Source: Misgurnus anguillicaudatus (Eukaryota > Chordata > Actinopteri > Cypriniformes > Cobitidae). From it: a stretch of 64,000 nucleotides of DNA. Below the pieces are notes generated by a model, which saw nothing but the letters and a program-made list of their open reading frames with translations, was not told the DNA's origin and did not search any database. Positions 59,401 through 64,000 of this stretch are shown piece after piece. The DNA lies in contig NC_073348.2 of the NCBI RefSeq assembly GCF_027580225.2, forward strand, positions 27,083,501 through 27,147,500, given 5' to 3'. The first letter of the stretch is position 1, and each line of letters starts with the position of its first letter. The position numbers and the translations under genes were made by a program.

Positions 59401-60346
59401 ATCATAAAATGTAAATGAATATTTAAAATACATTTCGTTTAATATGTCATGTGACCACTACAGAAAATTGAAAGCGCCTGCAAAATGGACAGATACATTG
59501 TCACAATAAAGAAAATTCCAGATGAAGGCACAATAATGTAATAATAATAAATAATTTTTTTTCCAGGTAAACATGCAAATGTGCTATTAAATTCTTAAAA
59601 TCTTAAAGGGCACTACACGTAACTTGGGTCAATGGGATTCGGCTTACAAAAACGTTGAAAACTAGATAAACAGCGTGAATTGTAATATATGATCCGTGTC
59701 CTACTTGGCTAAATTTTAACATCAAACAGTGCCATCATAATGACTCAGCAAACTTTTAATTCTGTTTTTTTTTGTCAACATATTTCTAACTGTTGGTTCC
59801 ATTATGCACCGGAGTCATACATATTTTAATTTAAGAAGTAAACCGCGTGGCAATTTCATGTTAAGAACACTTAATCTGCTATAAGGACATAATTGTATGC
59901 GCGTGCACGGGGGCGTCGCCTAAACGCCAACCTGCCACCATATTAAAGGTCGACATTTAAACGTACTACCGTTTTTGCACATTTTGAGACCGCATCCAAT
60001 TACACTGAGATTCACTATCACTTAATTAACACGTAAGGTCACTCTAACGTTAGTTCATTAGCCGATTTAGCAAAAACACAATTTATGCAGTAATACCACA
60101 CTGATTGTAATGCAACTATAAGCAAATCACTTGTTGCACAATTTAATATTAATCTCATAACGGTCTGAATGAGCTCGTGCTGTGTTTGCAGGTTAGCTTC
60201 TAGCGTGCGTGCAAGCCTCTCCGAGAACGTCATTAAAACGTAAGTTACACGCGCATAAAACACAGCATTTTTACCTCTTGGTTGAAATGGACAACGCCTT
60301 TCACCTCACCGTCTCCTTTGAGCACGCAAACCGCTTTTGATGGCAT
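53310..60346 (-). CDS. sod1: sod1, Cu/Zn superoxide dismutase, complete, five exons
   Basis: Cytosolic homodimeric enzyme converting superoxide to oxygen and hydrogen peroxide. Exons on the minus strand: 60346-60275, 58247-58148, 57983-57914, 57355-57238 and 53417-53310. All junctions are GT-AG, and exon lengths 72, 100, 70, 118 and 108 nt parallel the vertebrate gene. The product is 155 residues, one more than usual because of an extra residue in exon 2 (DGDNAPV). All seven metal ligands are present (Met = 1): Cu His48, His50, His65 and His122; Zn His65, His73, His82 and Asp85. The disulfide Cys59/Cys148 and the active-site Arg145 are intact. The signatures [11 protein letters not shown] and [13 protein letters not shown] are present. 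Tyr66 and Tyr112 replace residues that are Phe and His in zebrafish/human SOD1 as I recall them. It starts with a good Kozak context (AAACATGCC). Confidence 0.97.
53664..54800. mobile_element. TIR element in sod1 intron 4 with a nested MITE
   Basis: The left TATAGGACACATTTCTCAAT, ACTTAGGTCACTTTTGCAAA and ACTCTTCACACAGTG are mirrored at the right by CACTGTGTGAAGAGTTTTGC-like ACTGTGTGAAGAGTTTTGCA, then AGTGTGACCCAAGTATTGAG and AAATGTGTCCTAGCG. The ends CAGTTTTTACAG / CTGTAAAAAAGCTG are flanked by TA. A second MITE (54293-54591) sits inside. Confidence 0.8.
54293..54591. mobile_element. nested MITE, AGCCGTTTCTCAAT type
   Basis: The ends TAGCCGTTTCTCAATACC and TATTGAGAAACGGCTTG are inverted repeats. 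The interior has TTCGAACTTGCAAGTTCGGA. The minus-strand frames of 114 and 79 codons that cross it are artefacts. Confidence 0.75.
55004..56361. mobile_element. TTAA-flanked element with about 240-bp terminal inverted repeats
   Basis: TTAA lies at 55000-55003 and 56362-56365. The left AGGATAATTCCGGTATTTAA is mirrored by TTAAATACCGGAATTATCCT. The match runs to about 55250 and back from about 56122, for example ACATGTCATTAAAACAACAC versus GTGTTGTTTTAATGACATGT and ACCGAGTGGTTCGTGGTGTT versus AACACCACGAACCACTCGGT. The centre (about 55290-56110) is unique-looking DNA, including GAATATTCG-rich sequence at about 55460-55530. It is 1358 bp in sod1 intron 4. No transposase is recognised. Confidence 0.85.
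56455..57178. mobile_element. hAT-like TIR element, CAGGGTTCCCAC type, with internal insert
   Basis: The left CAGGGTTCCCACACTTTAGT and right TAGGACCCGTGGGAACCCTG are inverted at the ends; TTCAAGGACCTTTCAAGGAC and CTTTCAAGGATTTCTAGGAC follow inside. Flanking 8-mers are not identical. An inner block at about 56597-56866 with GGGAACTCACGTTGCGTCAC and TTCCCTTCTCAGGGAACAAC is a second common fish repeat. Confidence 0.7.
57238..57355 (-). CDS. sod1: sod1 exon 4 (residues 81-120)
   Basis: Acceptor CTGCTTTAG at 57356, donor GTAAGAA at 57237. It begins with the HVGDLGNV block bearing Zn ligands His82 and Asp85. Its 118-nt length is the same as in human SOD1. Confidence 0.95.
57404..57560. mobile_element. 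degenerate fish repeat in sod1 intron 3
   Basis: GGATTAGGTGCCTTGCTCAA, GACTTGTGACCTTCGATTA and GCCTTCTAACCATTAGCC match the common teleost repeat family with a tRNA-like end, followed by a C-run (57549-57558). Confidence 0.5.
57914..57983 (-). CDS. sod1: sod1 exon 3 (residues 58-81)
   Basis: Acceptor GTATGCAG at 57984, donor GTGAGAT at 57913. It carries Cys59, bridging His65 and Zn ligand His73 within the zinc loop. Tyr66 follows the bridging histidine. Confidence 0.95.
58148..58247 (-). CDS. sod1: sod1 exon 2 (residues 25-58, part)
   Basis: Acceptor TGTTTGTGTTTAG at 58248, donor GTGAGAG at 58147. It carries Cu ligands His48 and His50 in GFHVH. The Gly58 codon is split across the junction. 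Confidence 0.95.
58347..59040. mobile_element. TIR element in sod1 intron 1 with a 9-bp target duplication
   Basis: The ends TAGTCTCGCGTAGCC and GGCTGAGACTA are short imperfect inverted repeats. GGTGTGATC lies directly outside both (58338-58346; 59041-59049). It is 694 bp. Frames of 68-87 codons inside show no recognisable transposase. Duplications of 8-9 bp suit hAT, P or Merlin types; the superfamily is unresolved. Confidence 0.75.
59050..59282. mobile_element. 'GGGATAGTTCACCC'-family MITE, right-end copy
   Basis: Ends AATTTTCATTTTTGGGTGAA, then CTATCCC next to TTAA (59283-59286). The left arm is lost: the copy begins at about the central ATTCATGAGCCCCC block, adjacent to the 58347-59040 element. 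Confidence 0.75.
59287..60274. other. remainder of sod1 intron 1, non-coding
   Basis: No recognised exon or element. The 74-codon minus-strand frame is not supported. Confidence 0.45.
60275..60346 (-). CDS. sod1: sod1 exon 1 (residues 1-24)
   Basis: Encodes [20 protein letters not shown] and FNQE. The donor GTAAAA is at 60274. The phase is 0, as in other vertebrate SOD1 genes. Confidence 0.95.
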
Positions 60347-60520
60347 GTTTCCTTTGGATTTTGCAAGGCGACGAAGTTACGACTGTCAAAGAACTCGAAA
60401 ATGTTTGATAAGAGAAGGAGGAGCCTGAGCTGAACTAACCAATAGAGGCGCGGAATAGACAGGCGGACGCTGATTGGTCAAAAGTCAGGTGTGTCAGATG
60501 CAGTTGACGTTTATCTTTTA
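60347..60520 (-). promoter_or_regulatory. sod1: sod1 5'UTR and proximal promoter
   Basis: Two CCAAT-type boxes lie upstream of the ATG: ATTGG/CCAAT at 60439-60443 (inverted relative to the gene) and CCAAT at 60477-60473 (forward on the minus strand), about 93 and 127 bases upstream. No clear TATA box is seen. The area has more CpG than its surroundings. The transcription start is not located; the regulatory role is inferred from position. Confidence 0.5.
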
Positions 60521-60699
60521 TGCTGCATTTAATTTGATACTATGCAGTGTATACAAACCGTTCGGGATTAAGGTTTTAAATGTTTTCACGGTTTATATTT
60601 GAATTATATTTTATTCTGTTACATTAAAGAGATTCCATGCTGTGAAATAAACTAAACGGCTATTTTAAAAGGGAGGAGCTACTCACCATGTCCCGCCCC

Positions 60700-61060
60700 A
60701 AGTTCCGGTTTTAGGAAGCTGCACATTTCAAGGCAGCTTCTCGAGTCCTATTGATGCATTGCACCAGGATAAACGTATGTGTACATATGATAGATGCTAG
60801 TTATAAATCATATCACATGGTTGTCACTTCTTTACTGAAGCCATATAACAAACCATTTGTGATAGATGTCACACACGATTAATTCAACAAAATCGAGGCA
60901 AACTGGTTGTGTATGGCATATGGCCCAGTGAAGTGTGGTCAGTTTATTCATTATCATTATGAACTTAATAACCTTATTATTACTAGAATTACCAGTTGGC
61001 ACAAACTTATCAAACACGCTAGGGTAAACAGAAGCTACTTGCATAAAAGTTCATTCATTT
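60700..61060. other. sod1-scaf4 intergenic segment
   Basis: Short spacer between the scaf4 transcript end and the sod1 promoter. Nothing recognised. Confidence 0.45.
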
Positions 61061-61632
61061 GGTATGAAAATATTTTATTAAAAACAATTCCCTATCGCTG
61101 AAATATTGAAGTTCCTACATCCAGAAACGTAAACATTATAAAAACATCTTATTTCTTGTATGTTGTAAACATTAAGTTAAAAACATTACAGCAAAGGGGT
61201 CTTAATGTCATATTTTAGTCAATGTTTCCTTTACTGAAACTCAACGGGGACAGAACTGAAAAAAAAAGAAAACAACTCCAGGTCAAAATCTACAAATATT
61301 ATTTGAGTAATGTTAGCATATTTACAGCAGAAATTCATTAATCGCTTCTTTTTCTTTTGTTTTAATACAACATTCAAGCTTCGTTGAGCTGGGACAATAA
61401 TTCACAAGGCAACGCTCCACGTGTGCCGAAGACGCTAAATACAATTAACTTCAACAAATCTTGGTTTGTGCTGAAAAACCAAGTATTACATGTATAAAGC
61501 ATCCAAGCAGGTGTAGTAACGCTGCTTTGTTGTTTCTTAATCAGCCAGCAGTTTTCATGATTAGCACTGACATGGGGAAAAACTTATAAGGTCTTTGACT
61601 CAGGGACACTTAATGTATACATTTAGAGCCAT
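61060..61632 (-). other. scaf4: scaf4 3'UTR with candidate polyadenylation signal
   Basis: Continues from the stop codon without any splice signal. A minus-strand AATAAA is at 61079-61074, about 555 bases after the stop. Transcript end is inferred. Confidence 0.55.
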
Positions 61633-62474
61633 TTATGACTCTTCTGTATGTGTTTGTTGGACAGATTCGTTATCTGCTATAGGTTCTGAGGCTTTTGAGT
61701 CTACTATGGCTTCAGGAAGTTCTTTAGCAGAGTTTGCATTGGACTCATTGGTATTGGTTGAATCTTGATGTTGTTTCTCCGTGGGTTCTTCGACAGTTTG
61801 ACCCAGTCGATCGAGTCTATCGTCTTTATCCCAGCGTGTGCTTCTCTCTCGAGTCCCTGGTTCTCTACTCCCTGTCGAGCGCCTGCTCCGCTCCTCACCA
61901 CCGTCCCTTGCTCGATCCCTCTCTCGTTCCGGACTCCTCCAATCACTCCGTTCTCTCTCTCTTTCCCATCCGCCTTGTTTATCAGGTTCTTCATGCCAGC
62001 CCCCAAATCGTTCTCGACCTTCTGACCTCTCCCCGCCGTGACCCTCCCCGAATGGACGGCGCCCTCCAAACCACTCTTGTTCCCGCTCTCTTCCCCTTCC
62101 TAACCCAGGGCGCTCGCCCCTGAACGGTCTGCCCTCGTGGTCATTTGGCCCATCTGGTCTTGGACCGCCGGGTCTCATAAAGGGAGGTCCAGGAGGAGGA
62201 AAGTGGCCCCGGATGCCATGAGGAGGGGGCGGCATCCCAAAACCTCTGGGTGGTGGCTCACGGTGCATCATCTGAGGTGGACCCCTGGGTGGCATCATCT
62301 GTGGAGGTATGTGTGGCATGCCGGGTCGAGGAGGTGGAATGGAGAATCGTTGCATGTGCGGGGGCGGCATCCCTGGGGGGCGCTGCAGAGGCATTAAACC
62401 TGGCCTTGAACCTAAAAGACCAGGTGGTGATTGCATGCCCATCCCGGGTGGACCTCCAGGAGGCACCTGATTTC
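61633..62474 (-). CDS. scaf4: scaf4 terminal coding exon: PGM-rich and Arg-rich C-terminus
   Basis: Acceptor CATTTTGCAG at 62475; 842 nt to TAA at 61635-61633. It begins GNQVPPGGPPGMGM and continues through proline/methionine repeats. An Arg/Glu/Gly-rich stretch follows (GRGREREQEWFGGRRPFG, then SRRSTGSREPGTRERSTRWD). The protein ends QQTHTEES. The Met inside the preceding intron (62487) is not a start. Confidence 0.92.
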
Positions 62475-63566
62475 CTGCAAAATGCATGAAAGCACAGATT
62501 AAAACACAGATAGGTTGAAAAAAAATTTAAAAGTACATCTTTTCTGAATCAAAGATGCTGAGATTCACCATCTGTTCCGTCATTGTTGATTCTTGCCGGA
62601 TCACTTGACATGTCTTCGACTGGGCCGCCAACTGCAAATGAATTATGGGAAAAATCAGCTTAACGATGCCAATAATGTAAATAATAACTAAAAGCTAATG
62701 CTCATACCTGGAGGCATGTTGATCCCTGCTGTAGGTGGATGAGGTCCAGGAGTGCCCAGTGGAGGCATGGCACCTGGAGGCAGAAATCCTGAAGCATAAC
62801 CCAAGACATGATTCTCAGTTAATATGCTGAGTGAAAAAAGTTCTTCAAACAAGAAATATTTAATCCTGATCCACCACATGCATATTTTTTATTCAATAAG
62901 CGATTAACAACTTAAAAAGGCACCAATATTGTGAAAGTTTAGTCTTACCCGGTGGCATCTGCATGGGATTGAAGCCTGGCCGTATAAAGTGGCCCGGAGG
63001 TGGGGGAACCCCTGGTGGAAATGAGGGGGGTGGCATATTCATGTGTCCTGGGAATCCTGGCGGTAGAACGCCAACTGCTCCCATTGGCTGGACCGGAGGA
63101 ACCTGAGGCTAATACAAAATATAGCAAACAATAGATATGTTGTATACTTTCCTATTGGGAAAAGATCAATTGTATTTTTTGAATTTTAAAATAATTGGGC
63201 TTACCTGCATAGGTACAACCGTAGGCTTCTCCTCCATTTTCCCCACCTCAGCCCTGCCATTCTGGGACTCCTCTGGTTTCTCCAGCTCACTCTGAGAGTC
63301 TCTCCACTCTGTCAACAAAGATAAGTCGAATGCTAAATAAAATCATCACTTCTAATGGGTAAAAGTTTTCTCTACAGGAAACCAGTACAAAGGGGAATCA
63401 AACAGTTACCTGGTGCAAGAGAATCAGGATCCAACATCCCTCCTTCTCTAAACACATCAAGGTCTTCCTGTTTGATTTTGGACCAGGGTATGTAGGTGAC
63501 CCCTAACTCCACATCCCAGAACTGCTTGAACTCTGCTTTAATGCCCTTATTTAGAGCCCAGGCAAT
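61633..63566 (-). CDS. scaf4: scaf4, 3' part (seven exons, last 381 residues; runs off the right edge)
   Basis: SCAF4 binds the phosphorylated RNA polymerase II C-terminal domain and nascent RNA and prevents premature polyadenylation. The CID and most of the RRM are outside the window. Exons: 63566-63410, 63308-63205, 63108-62949, 62788-62708, 62631-62569 and 62474-61633 carry the readable frame (six exons in view; further ones lie upstream), all GT-AG with matching phases. The first begins IAWALNKGIKAEFKQFWDVE, then LGVTYIPWSKIKQ, the block that closes the RRM of SCAF4/SCAF8. Next come a short acidic segment, long Pro/Gly/Met-rich repeats (MPPPS, PPGVPPPPG) and an Arg-rich RD/RE/RS-like tail (REREQEW, ERERDRARDG). 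SCAF8 is the alternative; adjacency to sod1 supports scaf4. Confidence 0.92.
62569..62631 (-). CDS. scaf4: scaf4 exon: short linker
   Basis: Acceptor TTCATTTGCAG at 62632, donor GTGAATC at 62568; 63 nt. It encodes VGGPVEDMSSDPARINNDGT and onward. A multiple of three, so it could be skipped without a frameshift. Confidence 0.85.
62708..62788 (-). CDS. scaf4: scaf4 exon: proline/glycine-rich segment 2
   Basis: Acceptor GTTATGCTTCAG at 62789, donor GTATGAG at 62707; 81 nt. It encodes FLPPGAMPPLGTPGPHPPTA and onward. Confidence 0.88.
62949..63108 (-). CDS. scaf4: scaf4 exon: proline/glycine-rich segment 1
   Basis: Acceptor TTTTGTATTAG at 63109, donor GTAAGAC at 62948; 160 nt. It encodes PQVPPVQPMGAVGVLPPGFP and onward, low complexity and probably disordered. 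Confidence 0.9.
63205..63308 (-). CDS. scaf4: scaf4 exon: acidic linker
   Basis: Acceptor TTTGTTGACAG at 63309, donor GTAAGC at 63204; 104 nt. It encodes EWRDSQSELEKPEESQNG and onward, completing the LAPEW junction with the previous exon. Confidence 0.9.
63410..63566 (-). CDS. scaf4: scaf4 exon: RRM end and conserved YIPW block
   Basis: Acceptor GTTTCTTCAG at 63567, donor GTAACTG at 63409; 157 nt. It encodes AWALNKG, which ends the RRM fold, and DVELGVTYIPWSKI, shared by SCAF4 and SCAF8. Confidence 0.92.
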
Positions 63567-63742
63567 CTGAAGAAACATAATAATGCATTATTGAGTGTTT
63601 TATTAAGTTAGGTAAGAGTGCCAACCTGGTGGATAATAGCGGAAATAGGGATTGCCCTAAAAACTCATTGGCAGGGGATAACGTTTTCTCTTAATTAATG
63701 AGATACTGTGTCAATGGGCGGAAAAAGAGAAACCCTGGGTTT

Positions 63743-63882
63743 CCACCAAGGGAAATTTCACCCAAAAATGAAAATTCTGTCATCATTTACTTACCCTCGT
63801 GCTGTAAACCTGTATGAGTTTTTGGATTTTGATGAACACAAAAGAAGATATTTTGATAAATGATGGAAAGCACACAGCTGCC
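63743..63882. mobile_element. 'GGGATAGTTCACCC'-family MITE half, in scaf4 intron
   Basis: TTTCACCCAAAAATGAAAAT, TCTGTCATCATTTACTTACC and GATGAACACAAAAGAAGATA form the left arm of the family. It is cut off by the next element at TTAA 63883. Confidence 0.7.
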
Positions 63883-63886
63883 TTAA

Positions 63887-64000
63887 AGGGATAGTTCACC
63901 CAAAAATGAAAATCATGTCATTAATGACTCACCCTCATGTCGTTGCAAACTCGTAAGACCTCCGTTCATCTTTGGAACACAGTTTAAGATGTTTTATATT
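63887..64000. mobile_element. second TTAA-type MITE, left end, truncated by window edge
   Basis: Starts AGGGATAGTTCACCCAAAAA next to TTAA (63883-63886), then diverges from the first family: AATCATGTCATTAATGACTC and CAAACTCGTAAGACCTCCGT. This is a related but distinct cyprinid family. Confidence 0.7.

Noticed and set aside
61734..62489. Plus-strand frames of 67-129 codons
   Set aside because: Antisense shadows of the GC-rich scaf4 terminal exon.

Overview
The window is vertebrate nuclear DNA, most likely from a cypriniform (zebrafish- or carp-like) teleost. The evidence is split genes with GT-AG introns, fish-type tRNA-derived SINEs, a very high load of short palindromic DNA transposons of kinds common in cyprinids, and a Gmr1-like Ty3/gypsy retrotransposon. 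There are no prokaryotic features.

Three host genes are visible, all on the minus strand, in the order tiam1 - sod1 - scaf4. Positions 1-968 are the first coding exon of tiam1 (Rac GEF); the gene runs off the left edge. sod1 (Cu/Zn superoxide dismutase) is complete in five exons, 60346 down to 53310, encoding 155 residues with all metal ligands. Seven 3' exons of scaf4 (CTD-associated RNA-binding anti-terminator) lie at 63566-61633, starting at the end of the RRM; the gene runs off the right edge. This is the gene set of human 21q22.11, but from recalled human annotation sod1 points the other way relative to its neighbours there.

The roughly 52 kb between tiam1 and sod1 has no host coding exon I can support; it is probably tiam1 5' non-coding intron plus intergenic DNA. 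It is a mosaic of mobile elements. The largest is a 5'-truncated LTR retrotransposon at 12691-17180 (minus strand) with a long gag-pol reading frame. In it integrase precedes reverse transcriptase, the Gmr1 arrangement, and the gag remnant resembles the SCAN domain. Around it lie many foldback MITEs: several TTAA-flanked families, TAA-flanked Harbinger-like copies, and hAT-like copies with 8-bp target duplications. Many are nested two or three deep. A 1.7-kb purine-only-style microsatellite block (31020-32750) and a (TA)n run of about 127 bp (1892-2018) are the main simple repeats.

Three terminal-inverted-repeat elements make up about 84% of sod1 intron 4. scaf4 3' end and sod1 5' end are under 1 kb apart, so the sod1 promoter sits in a short interval with CCAAT boxes. 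All identifications are by reading motifs and splice signals; no database search was run.
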